Shown piece after piece: positions 1 to 10,944 of a stretch of DNA of 64,000 nt. Source of the stretch: Glycine soja (taxonomy: Eukaryota; Streptophyta; Magnoliopsida; Fabales; Fabaceae); the NCBI RefSeq assembly GCF_004193775.1, contig NC_041008.1, positions 10,497,731 to 10,561,730 of the forward strand. The letters run 5' to 3'. Position 1 is the stretch's first letter; the number at the start of each line of letters is the position of its first letter. The notes under the pieces are model-generated. The model was not told the DNA's origin. It saw only the letters and a list, made by a program, of their open reading frames with translations, and did not search any database. Made by a program: the position numbers and the translations under genes.

Positions 1-706
1 ATATATCGCATGAAGGAGTACTATCTACTGAGATTGTAAGTTTAATTTACAATTTTAAAAAAATTATTGATATTATTATTCATTATTATTTCTAACTTTG
101 TAAATTTGAATCACAATATTATCCTGGTCATCACCAACATCAATCATATGCAGAACCCAAAGTACCTCCCATGCATGTTCCTGGATATATGTCCCAACAT
201 CATCCATCACAAGCACAATATCAATTAGCAACCTTCTCTGAATACGCATCTCAAGGATGTCAACTATGTTTTCAACTAGTAGGGTTCTTATCATATATGC
301 CTCAATACTCATTTCAAGTCCCTTCTACCTCAAATGTTTTTATGGCCTCTCACAAATGTTTGTCACCACTTTCAACACTCTACAATCTGCATACAATCTA
401 CCACCATCGAGCTTTTGTTATCGTCCATCATTACCTACTCAAATGCGTGACATGGGTCATGAAAATGAGGAAGATGATGATGATAACAACAATACCAACA
501 ATAATGACGACAATGATAATGATGAGAACGATGGTGACCATGTTCCTCAACGACAACACACAATTACACGTGAGCATCCTAAAACAAGAGGAGGTAGAAG
601 TCGTAGACCAAGAAGACAACAAACACAGATAAATTCAGTCCAACAAGATGAGAGACTGAGACACGTATTTAGAAGAACTCATTGTGGGGCATCATCTCAA
701 TATTAG
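1..706 (+). pseudogene. 3' part of a plant-mobile-domain (PMD/MAIN-like) gene, copy A, cut by window start
   Basis: The first 40 bases encode a peptide like ISHEGVLSTEIV, the end of the PMD-type core seen more completely in the copy at 1722-3470. It is followed from about 110 by a low-complexity tail rich in His, Gln, Tyr and Pro (QYYPGHHQHQSY, then MHVPGYMSQHHPSQ). A reading frame from 257 to 706 carries an Asp/Asn/Glu run, then an Arg-rich end, and stops at 704-706. This architecture is that of the plant 'serine/threonine phosphatase 7 long form homolog' or MAIN-like family, which often travels with transposons. The frame shifts between 110-265 and 257-706, and about 187 bases present in copy B are missing after base 40, so the copy is probably dead. 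The family call rests on recalled motifs. Confidence 0.55.
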
Positions 707-1084
707 TTTTAAAAAAACGTGTAATTTTCATTTAAATGTCATCAATTTTTAAATTAAAGTGTTTCAAATTTTTAGTATCTCCTTTTAATTTTATTATGTA
801 TTTTTATTAATAGATTATCTAAATTTTAAATAAACAAAAACATTTAAATAAAATAATATTAAAATATATAACATATTTTAAATAATAAAACATTAAAATA
901 AATTAATAACATATAAAATAAAACCATAAGAAATATACACCATATTAAATAAAAATTATTAATAAGTAAAATTAAAATTTATTTATTTTACATTTAAATA
1001 ATTTTTTTAAAATTTTAAAAAATTAGAATAAAATAAACTATAAAAAGAAATAAACTTTGAAAAAAAAACAAAAAACTTAAGAAA

Positions 1085-1232
1085 AAAGGTTTTATGACTT
1101 TAAAGTCGTAAAACAAAAAACAAATACTTACGACTTCAAAGTCGTAAAACAAAAAAAATTAACTGAAGGCGTAAATAGTTTTACGACTTCAGTTAAAAAA
1201 ATAAGAAGTCGTAACACCTATTACGACTTACT
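1085..1232. repeat. Palindromic ACGACTT/AAGTCGT motif cluster, unit A
   Basis: Within 150 bases the heptamer ACGACTT and its complement AAGTCGT recur several times, including palindromes near 1097-1110 and 1131-1147 and motifs near 1179 and 1207-1230. The spacers are A-rich. The degenerate counterpart in unit B is near 3833-3965. The motif could form small hairpins or be a degenerate terminal structure of a transposon; no function can be read. Confidence 0.6.
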
Positions 1233-1422
1233 CTTTTTTGGATAATTATTTAAAAGTTATCCCGGATTAAAAAATTACGCTTAAAATACCCCTTTTAGTA
1301 AAAAAAAAACCAGATTTTAGACACTATCTATGCCCTGGCTATTATTACACTGCCAAGTAGAACTCTGCCGAAATCTAAAGTTCAATATCCCTTAGTTTTA
1401 CCACAGGAGCATTAGCAGGCCT

Positions 1423-1680
1423 CTACTTCTTTTCTTGCCCTCCACACAAACTTGCTTTTTCTGTTACAATTTCATGTGGATAAAGATAAACCATGCCTTG
1501 ACAAGGTTTAGCATAAAGTCTCGTTTTCACAAAATACTCTTGGCTGATGTTGATTTTTTCATTTGCTTCATAGATCCAGTTAGTGATTGGTATTTCATTG
1601 CTAATATCTTTGTATTTGACTCTTGTTTTTCTTCTGCTTCTTATTTTAATTGACGGAAATAATGCTGGAAGATTGGACAA
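1423..1680 (-). other. Conserved antisense open frame of unknown nature, unit A
   Basis: An 85-codon open frame on the minus strand begins MSNLPALF and contains a basic stretch (KIRSRRKTRVKYKD) followed by SNEIPITNW and, near its end, YLYPHEIVTEK. The same frame stays open in the other unit (4166-4411) with only a handful of amino-acid changes. I do not recognise it. It may be the remnant of a gene exon carried with the repeat, or chance. No promoter or splice context was identified. Confidence 0.3.
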
Positions 1681-1721
1681 AAAATATGTGGTACATGTTG
1701 TTTACTATTAGAATATTAGAG

Positions 1722-3470
1722 CTCATATCATGATGCTCATAGGTGGTTGTTTGATGCCAGATACATCAGGTGCAAGAGTTCATTTTTTATATATCTCTTT
1801 TTATTATCAAATTTGACTGAGGCAAGTCATTACAGTTGGGATGCAGCAGTATTAGCATCCCTTTTTCGAGCTCTAGATCGGGCTGTGAAACCGGACCAAA
1901 CAAAAATCGGTAGATGTTTGTTGTTGCTACAGTCATAGGAGTGGGACCGCATTAAATGTATTATTCCAAAGATAGATCACCTATCCATGGAAGAAGTACA
2001 AGAAGGACACAAATTTCCTCTTGCACGAAGGTGATCTCGTCCAAGGATCCAAACAAATATTCCCACCAATTCAGTGAGATTGATAGGTGTCATATTTGAT
2101 AGACTATATATGAATGAGGTTCATTTCTTAATTTTAATGACTTAACTATTTTTTTCTGTTTCCTATTCGATTATAAATATGTGACAATAATAATGTATGT
2201 GTTGCCGTTCTTGTGGACTCCTTATGACACACCAGAGATAAGACCATTAATTAATGATGTTAAGGTATCAATGATTGTTCAAGCAAAAGTCCCTCACATA
2301 TGTTTTGCAATTACGAAAATGACATCCAATAGACATGGTCATGAGACAATTTGGACTGCGACAAATTATTCCAGATGACCCACAAAACGTAGATCAACTC
2401 CATGACATAGATATTTGAGGGAGAACATATATTTTTTGGCCTCACCATCATCGTGACTGGATTGCCAAATGGAATTATTGGAATGATTATATTGTTCATG
2501 GTGAAATGGACCAAGGTCTTTTGCATGAAAATTCAGAATACATGCAATGGTATATACGTCAAACTAGATGACATATATCGCGTGAAGGAGCACTATCTAC
2601 TGAGATTGTAAGATATTGAAAACGATTATGTAGGGTCAGACAGTGAAAAGAATAGTAAGGGTATAAAGAAAAAGAAAGACAAGAACAAGATGGAGGCAGA
2701 ACTTAATTTCTTACTAAGAAACTTTTTGATTTTACATTTAAATTGGAATAATTTCTCAGGTCAAAGAATATTTAACAATATCAAAGTATATTGTCAGTTT
2801 AATTTACAATTTTAAAAAATTATTGATATTATTATTAATTATTATTTCTAACTTTGTAAATTTGAATCACAATATTATCCTGGTCATCACCAACATCAAT
2901 CATATGCAGAACCCAAAGGACCTCCCATGCATGTTCTTGGATATATGTCCCAACATCATCCATCACAAGCACAATATCAATTAGAAGCCTTCTCTTGATA
3001 CGCATCTCAAGGATGTCAACAAAGTTTTCAACCAATAGGGTTCTCATCGTATATGCCTCAATACTCATTTCAAGTCCCTTCTACCTCAAATGTTTTTATG
3101 GCCTCTCACACATGTTTGTCACCACTTTCAACATTCTACCATCTGCATGTAATCTACCACGATCGAGTTCTTGTTATCGTCCATCATTACCTACTCAAAT
3201 AGGTGACATGGGTCATGAAAATGAGGAGGAGGATGATGATAACAACAATAACGACGACGACGATGGTGACAACGATGGGGATCATGTTCCTTAACGACAA
3301 TACACAATTACACGTGAGCATCCTAAATCAAGTGGAGGTAGAGATCATAGACCAAGAGAACAATAAACACATGCAATTCGTCCAACAAGATGAGAGACCG
3401 TATTTAGAAGGACTCATTGTGAGACATCATCTCAATATTAATTTAAAAAAACATGTAATTTTCATTTAAA
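1722..3470 (+). pseudogene. Degenerate plant-mobile-domain (PMD/MAIN-like) gene, copy B
   Basis: Recognisable family blocks lie in order on the plus strand but in different frames: MLIGGCLMPDTSGARVH at about 1730-1785, SHYSWDAAVLASLFRALDRA near 1830-1890, WTPYDTPEIRPLINDVKVS at 2211-2270, an RQFGLRQIIPDDPQNVDQLHD-like block at 2340-2410, then FWPHHHRDWIAKWN and HGEMDQGLLHENSEYMQWYI to about 2560. The C-terminal His/Gln-rich tail follows at 2865-3000, an acidic run at 3215-3290 and an Arg-containing end near 3300-3440. Frameshifts (one near 1800), in-frame stops (for example after the LHDID block) and an early stop at 3292-3294 mark it as non-functional. The family is known for the PMD domain, related to transposon-encoded proteins. 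Confidence 0.65.
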
Positions 3471-4442
3471 TGTCATCAATTTTTAAATTAAAGTGTTTCA
3501 AATTTTTATTATCTCCTTTTAATTTTATTATGTATTTTTATTAATAGATTATCTAAATTTTAAATAAACAAAAACATTAAAATAAAACAATATTAAAATA
3601 TGTAACATATTTTAAATAATAAAATATTAAAATAAATTAATAACATATAAAATAAAATCATAAAAATTATACACCATATTAAATAAAAATTATTAATAAG
3701 TAAAATTAAAATTATTTTTTTTACATTTAAATATTTTTTTAAATTTAGAAAAATTAGAAAAAAATAAACTGTAAAAAGAAATAAACTTTGAAAAAAACAA
3801 ACAACTTAAAAAAAATTTAAAAAAAGGTTATACGACTTTAAAGTCGTAAAACAAAATAAAATTACTTACAACTTTGAAGTTGTAATTTTTTTTAACTGAA
3901 ATCCTAAATAGTTTTACAACTTCAGTTAAAAAAATAGGACATTATAGCACCTGTTACCACTTATTCTCTTTTGCGTAATTATTTAAAAGTTATCTTGGAT
4001 TGAAAAATTAAGCTTAAAAATACCCCTTTTAGTAAAAAAGTCAAATTTTAGACATTATCTATGCCCAAGCTATTATTACACTGCCAAGCACAACTCTGCC
4101 GAGATCTGAAGTTCAATATCCCTTAGTTTTACTACAGGAGCATTAGCAGGCCTCTGCTTCTTTTCTTACCCTCCACAAAAACTTACTTTTTCTGTTACAA
4201 TTTCATGTGGATAAAGATAAACCATGCCTAGGCAAGGTTTAGCATAGAGGCTCGTTTTCACAAAATACTCTTGGCTGATGTTGATTTTTTCATCTACTTC
4301 ATAGCTCCAGTTAGTGATTGGTATTTCATTGCTAATATCTTTGTATTTGACTCTTGTTTTTCTTCTGCTTCTTATTTTAATTGACTGAAATAATGCTAGA
4401 AGATTAGACAAAAAATATGTGGTACATGTTGTTTACTATTAG
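2572..4442. repeat. Tandem duplication, unit B
   Basis: Second member of the duplication described for 1-1712, same orientation. It contains about 187 bases (2612-2797) that unit A lacks. The last clearly shared bases lie just before 4443; beyond them the flanks differ (unit A continues into the PMD block at 1722, unit B into unrelated sequence). The layout fits unequal exchange or repeated insertion of one element type. Confidence 0.85.
4166..4411 (-). other. Conserved antisense open frame, unit B
   Basis: Counterpart of the frame at 1423-1680, 81 codons here, beginning MSNLLALF and keeping the KIRSRRKTRVKYKD and YLYPHEIVTEK segments. The two versions differ at about ten positions and neither has gained an internal stop. 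I do not recognise the product. Confidence 0.3.
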
Positions 4443-5662
4443 AAGAATTAAAGATGAAAACAAGCACTAAAGGTAAAGGATGCTCATGTCGAACCTGCTA
4501 GAATTTGCCTTACTAATATTCAATACCAAAGTAAGGCTTCCATTGCCATTCACTTGCTTCGAATTTGCATTTGTCTTTACCATTATTTATCCCGAGGACA
4601 AACTTTTATTGATGTGTTTGTTACCAAAATTGAATGTATATCCATCTCAATACACCTTTCCCAAATTCTCAGTAGTTTTAGATGCAAATGAATGAGCACT
4701 ATAAAAAACATTAATTATGAGAATGTGTTGTAGTGTAACATTACTCAATTACACTATTCCTAGGGAAAACACTCTAGTCAAATATGTAACTTCAGTTTTT
4801 TTGGGTTCATTCCTGTTTCGTACTGTTAATATATACAGCCCTGCAGAGAGAGGCCAGACGAGGAGAGGGTGCAAATTCCAAAGCAATATTTTATATTGGC
4901 GCCAACACACATGAAGAACGGGGTGTAGTGAGAAATGATTTTCAATATATACTATAATTGATTTTATTTTTAATAAATATTATTAAAATTAAATATATTA
5001 TCTTAGATTTTGAATAATAATTTATTTAGATAAAAATAATTAAATAAACACTAACATTATAGGTAAGTTGATTATTGTTGAAAAAACATCAACATGTCCC
5101 ACCAAAAAAGGACAATAGTAAGTTGATTATTTAAAAATAAATATAAAGAGGTAAAAATATTCGGTACGAACACATAAATTTCTAAATTTTGGGGCTAATT
5201 AAATTCCTATGATTAATTTTAATAGAAGAACTCAAATAGAAAAAAAAAAGATTAATTCGGTAAGCTAATTAAAGATTATGAATTAATTTAACCTTCTTTA
5301 TATGTCAGACCTTTCTTTTTCTATTTCTCCTCTCAATCGAATATTAAAAATTTGATACTATCATCTTATTTTATTCTTCTTTATTTTTTTTTCTCAGTTT
5401 AAATTCAAACAAATACAAGCTAAAACAAAAGAGGAGAGAAAATAAGTAGAATATATATTTTTATTAAATAGATATTAAATAAGTAGGACTAGGAGGAAGA
5501 AAAAAGAAAAAAATAAAACGGAAAGGTTTTCTCTGCATCGCAGCGAAGAAACCTCAAAACAAAACCCTGCCTCCCTTCTTCACTCTTTGGCTTCGCCGTT
5601 CGGTCACAGAACACATTTTTGAATTGAAGAGAATTGGAAAGCAAGAAAGCAAGTAAGTAACA
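4443..5662. other. Intergenic region upstream of the NOL10-like gene
   Basis: No gene recognised. The left half has a few short open frames with no family resemblance; the right half (4930-5500) is strongly AT-rich. From about 5521 the base composition becomes balanced, which fits the 5' untranslated region of the gene starting at 5663. No clear TATA box could be chosen. Confidence 0.5.
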
Positions 5663-8600
5663 ATGGCGACTCGCGACGGCGGCATGAAGTCGACGTCAAT
5701 AAACGGCGTTAAGATGTACACGATAGCGTCGCAGCAACCGTCACTCGCTTCATGGCTTCCCTCCAACAAGAAGCAGAACTCTCATCGCAACGTCAAAAGT
5801 ATACTAACTAACCTCTCTCACCTTTTTTTTCTCATTCATTCATTTGCTCATTCTTCTTCTTTCAGGTTACACGCAGAACCTGCAACTGCTCGAAGACTTG
5901 CGCTTCGCCACCGCCGCCACCAAAATCAAGGCCACTCCCGACGGCGAGTACATCATTGCTTCCGGCATCTATCCGCCGCAAGTCAAGGTCTACGAGGTCA
6001 GGGAGCTAGGCTTGAAGTTCGAACGCCACTTGGACTCCGAGATCGTTGATTTTCAGGTGCTAGCTTTATTTCTAATGAAATCAAAAGTTAGGTTTATAAT
6101 CTCCACTTGTTGTTGAGCGAGCCTCATTTTGTTTATATTTACATTAGTTCATGTTTCTGTGTTTGTAAGCGGTCTCTTACTGAGGAGGAACTGCATAGCT
6201 TCAATTGAAATAAAAATAAAAAGTTAGGTTTATATTCCAATTCCAATAGTTGTTCTGTTGTTCTTTATTTTTATTTTATTTTTATGTTTACATTTGATAA
6301 TATCCTCTCTTGTGTTTGTAAATAAGTAAATTGTAAGCGGTCTGTTACGGAGGGATTGATTGGTAGAGGTAACTGCATAGCTTCAATTGAAATAAAAAGA
6401 AGTTATGTTTATATTCCGATTCCAATAGTTGTTGTCTTCAATTTATTTATGTTTACATTCGTTAATATTTGCTGTTTTTGTAAACTGTAAGTGGTCTTTT
6501 ATGGAGGGATTGGTTGGTTTAGGTAACTGCAAAGCTTCAATTGAAATAGAAAGTTAGGTTTTATGTTCCAATAATTGTTGTGCTTCATTTTGTTTATGTC
6601 AATGTTTTCTTTGTGTTTGTAAACTGTGAGCAATCTATTACAGAGGGATTGGTTGGTTGAGGTAACATGTTTTTGCTAATGTAGGTTCTGACAGATGACT
6701 ATTCGAAACTTGCATTTTTATGTGCTGATCGCTCTGTTTATCTGCATGCGAAATATGGAAAGCACTACAGTTTGCGGATTCCAAGGTTTCTTCTCTATGC
6801 TTTATGTGTATTGATTGCTCTTGGAGTTTAAAGTGTGATTTGTGCTGAAAAAGGATTGTTTGTTGTTATCATTTGGTAGGATGGGGAGGGACATTGCTTA
6901 TGACTGCTGGTCTTGTGACTTGCTTTGTGCTGCATCGTCCCCAGATCTGTACAGAATTAACTTAGAGCAGGTGTTTTAGCTTATAGCTTTCTGTTTCGAT
7001 ACCTTTTCATATTGGTTGAGTTTTGAAAAAAAGAAATACTGAAAATGGAAAGCTGTCTTTCTGACTTGTTAGGGGCGATTCCTCTCTTCCCTTAACACAC
7101 AATCCCCTGCATTGAATGTAGTTTCTCGAAGGTAAATACTGTAACTTAAATACTAATTTACCCTGCTTTATTTTCTTCAATTACTAAATCTTTGTATATT
7201 TTGTGTATGTACCTTGCAATTTTGTATTAAATCACTGGAAATTTAATCTTTCTGAATTTTAGCAAGATTCATGGATTAGTTGCCTGTGGTGGTGAAGATG
7301 GTGCTGTGGAATGCTTTGACATGCGAGTGAGATCTTCAGTTGGTAGAATTGATGCTGTTGGACCTAGTGGTGATGTTGACCAGGTAGCATGTCTTCTCTC
7401 TCACTATTTACTCACAAGTTTCAAATGGGCAGGAAATGTTTATCCTTTCACCTTTTCCATATCATAACCAAATATGAGGTTATAGATTACTTGGTAAATT
7501 TTGTTGTGTAATAGACATCTTTATTGTTAACCTTTCCATATTTGTAGGAGGTCACTGCATTGGAGTTTGATGAAGATGGTGGTTTCTTGTTGGCTGTTGG
7601 AAGTAGTGCAGGAAAGGTATGATGCTACATTGCTATCATAGGCTGTGTGACCTGTGCCATTATTGGGACAGTTGTGGCAAATTTTGTAGTACTTACAGTA
7701 GTCATGTCTGGTGTTATATAGGATTTTAAGGAAAGGTTGTCTTCATCCCACAATCATAGGTTTGTGAAAATGGATGTATATACTATTAAGACAAGACAGG
7801 CTTATTTCATATAATGGGCAATGTTAAGGGCTAATTTCCCAAAAGCTGAAGCTATTAAGTGGAATTCCATGAATGGATTTATATCTCTGACATGGAATTC
7901 TACAATGGGCATTGTACTCCATAAATTCTTCAGTAACATAAAATAGACGTAATAGAAAAAAGAAAAGAAAATCCACCATCTGTTGAAGAAACATAGCCCA
8001 AAAAAAGTAATGAATTATGGATATAGCATAAACCCCCAATAGTGAAAGTCTGTGGCTTGAAGTTACCTTGGAATTCCTCTAGATGCAACAACCTATTGAG
8101 TTTGAAGTGTGGATAATGCAATAGGCACATTTTACCTTGTACTGAAATTTGATTTAGTTATGAGCAATGAGGGCACCAAGGATCAAATCTTGACTATTTC
8201 ATCTTAGGGCCTGTTTGGGTAAGCTTCTCTAGAAATATTTCTAGGAGAAGAAAATAAGAAGAAAAAAATGAAATGAGCTTTTCTATAAGTTAAAATAAGC
8301 TAACCATTAGTTAATTTGTAGATGTCCTCTCATCTTTTAGAGAACCTATAGGAGACAGCTTCTACAAATTAGCTAATGGAGAGCTCATTTTAGCTTATGG
8401 AGAAGCTCATCTCATTATTTTCTTCTCTAAAAGTGCATCTAAAGAAACTTACTCAAACATGCCCTTATCTGACTTTGATACCATGTCAAGCACTAAGTCT
8501 TACAAAAGCTTAAGTTGTTAATTGGAGGTCCAAGAATGGTTTGATATCTCTAACTGAGCCCAAAAAGTAGTTGGATTAAGTGAGAGAATCTACAAAGTCC

Positions 8601-10869
8601 AAAGTTATGTTAGAATTCATAAAGTCAGAAGATAAGCTATTACCTTTTACATGATCCCTTGTTTCGTAATTATTTGTTTGAAAATGATTAGACCTCTGGG
8701 TAGACATAGCTGATTTAAAAAGTGTACACAATGGAAATAGGACATACTTCTTGTGGCAGCATAGAGGGTGGACTGGTTTTCTGTATTTTTTCTAAATGCT
8801 ATTTATTGGGAAAATCTTTATTACTTTTAGCAGAAAAAAAACTCCTTGTGGGAACACAATTTTACTTTCTAAACAAAACTCCACATGTATTTTTCCCCCT
8901 TGAATATGGATACTTTATACATTAAATTTTGCATATGCAGGTTCTCATCTATGATCTGCGCTCATCACATCCTGTACGAATACAGGATCATATGTAAGTT
9001 GACATTCTCATTTGAGAAATTTATATTTGTGTTTGTATTAAAAATAATTATATCTTTAATTAATGGTTGGTTAAAAAATTTCTTACAGGTATGGCAGTTC
9101 AATATTGGATATTAAGTGGCATCGTACTCTTAACTATGAACAACCAATGTTGATTACCAGTGATAATCATGTTGTTAGAATATGGGATCCTGAAACGGTA
9201 GAGGAATTTGCTCCCACTCTCATATTTCATATTAGTAGTTCAACTGCTTTTCTCCAAATTGATATGTACACCTTGGTCATCCATTAAAATTGTGATGTGT
9301 AGTGTCTGTTTTAATTAGTTGGATCATTCAGTAACATTTTCGTAGGTAGGAGAAAGAATGATCAATAATGTTGCATGGCATGATTGACTTCAAGAATTCA
9401 ATTGTGACATGTTGGGACTTCTATATCATTCTATATATTTGGAGATTGTTAACAGATGTCAGACTTTGAAAACATGATCTTAAAGTGTTTTCAGCAAATT
9501 TTTGCTAAGCTATAATTTGTTAGATAAATGTACAAAAATTTCTTCTTACCAAATGTTAATGATTTAAATTTAAATCTATAATAATATTCTACTTATTACC
9601 TTCATATTGTGGTTCACCTGTTAATCTTCATTAAATGACTTTTCTTGATAATATGTTTTTGCAATATCTAAACTAAATTGTACATGCATACATCTTATGT
9701 TTAAAATGAGCTTGGTATCCCTTGTTCCTAAACATTTTGGTAATTAACTGCATCTAGATTGTATGTTTTATCAGCATGGGTTGTTTTGATTGATTAATCT
9801 GTTTCCAGGGAGAAGGCTTGACCAGCATTGAACCGACAACAGGAACAATAAATGATGTGTGTACATTTCCTGGCAGTGGTTTGATCTTGCTGGCCTTGGA
9901 CTGTAGTCAAATACCATCTTACTTCATACCATCGTTTGGACCTGCTCCCAAGTGGTGTTCTTCCCTAGAGAATTTCACCGTATGTTCTTAATATTTTGAT
10001 TATTTTATTTTTGTTCTGGTTATCTATGTTGTGACATTATAACTACTTTTACAGGAGGAGTTAGACATGGGCGGACAAACAACTATTTATGATCATTACA
10101 AATTTTTGACAAAGGAGGAGCTTGAGAGGTTAAATTTGACTAACCTGATTGGCACCAATCTACTTAGAGCCTACATGCATGGCTTCTTTATTAATCATGC
10201 ATTATACAAAAAGGTAGGTTGTCTTTGGTATGTTTTCTACTTTACATGTGTTTCTCGAGTTATTGAAATGCTGATATCTTTTTTTTTTCCTAGAGCCTGA
10301 CTGGCCTTTTCAGTTTTTACATGAATTCTTAAACATGATAAGTTGGTAAATGAAAAAAACCATTTAATTTATTAGCTTAATGGAAAAAGACATGAGTGAT
10401 TGGCATCTTATGTGTCAAAACATCTAAGAACTTGAGCAAGCTTCATGATGGAGATTCTTTCCTTGCCTTTATCATGTGCTAATTTTTTGCTGTAAGCCAC
10501 ATTTAATTTTAAATTGTAAATTGGCTATTTTCCTTTCAAATAATGTGTTTGGTGTGTTGGATGAACGTTTTGGTTCACCCCAGTGCTTTTGGTATAAAAA
10601 GGAGGTCTAATTGCAGTGTGTGGTTTATGTCTATGGTATATTTGGTTAGAGAGAGATGCTCACATTTTCAAGGGTGTCTCTTGGCTCTTAAGTTTGATTT
10701 TGGGTAGGGCTGTATTTGTGACTTATACTTTGCTCATAGCTGTTTCAAGGAAGTTTACTTTTCTTGTATTCAAAAAACTAGATATCTTTGCTTGATTTTT
10801 TCCTTCATTATGTTTTACTTTTTCTGTTTTGGAGAATAACCAATCCTCAGCTTAGTTGTAATTGTTTCG

Positions 10870-10944
<75 letters not shown>

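Larger units (their letters stand above)
1..1712. repeat. Tandem duplication, unit A
   Basis: This stretch is repeated at 2572-4442 in the same orientation. Matching landmarks include the sequence around 15-40 (2586-2611), the tail coding region, the AT-rich 3' segment near 720-1080, the palindromic motifs and the antisense reading frame at 1423-1680 (4166-4411). The offset is about 2571 at the left and about 2727 at the right, because unit B has extra sequence at about 2612-2797. The units differ by scattered substitutions and small indels, so the duplication is not recent. Confidence 0.85.

Noticed and set aside
171..632. 153-codon plus-strand frame near the window start
   Set aside because: Only its first part (to about 265) agrees with the PMD-type tail. 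The rest is out of frame with the conserved acidic/Arg end at 257-706, so it was folded into the pseudogene call.
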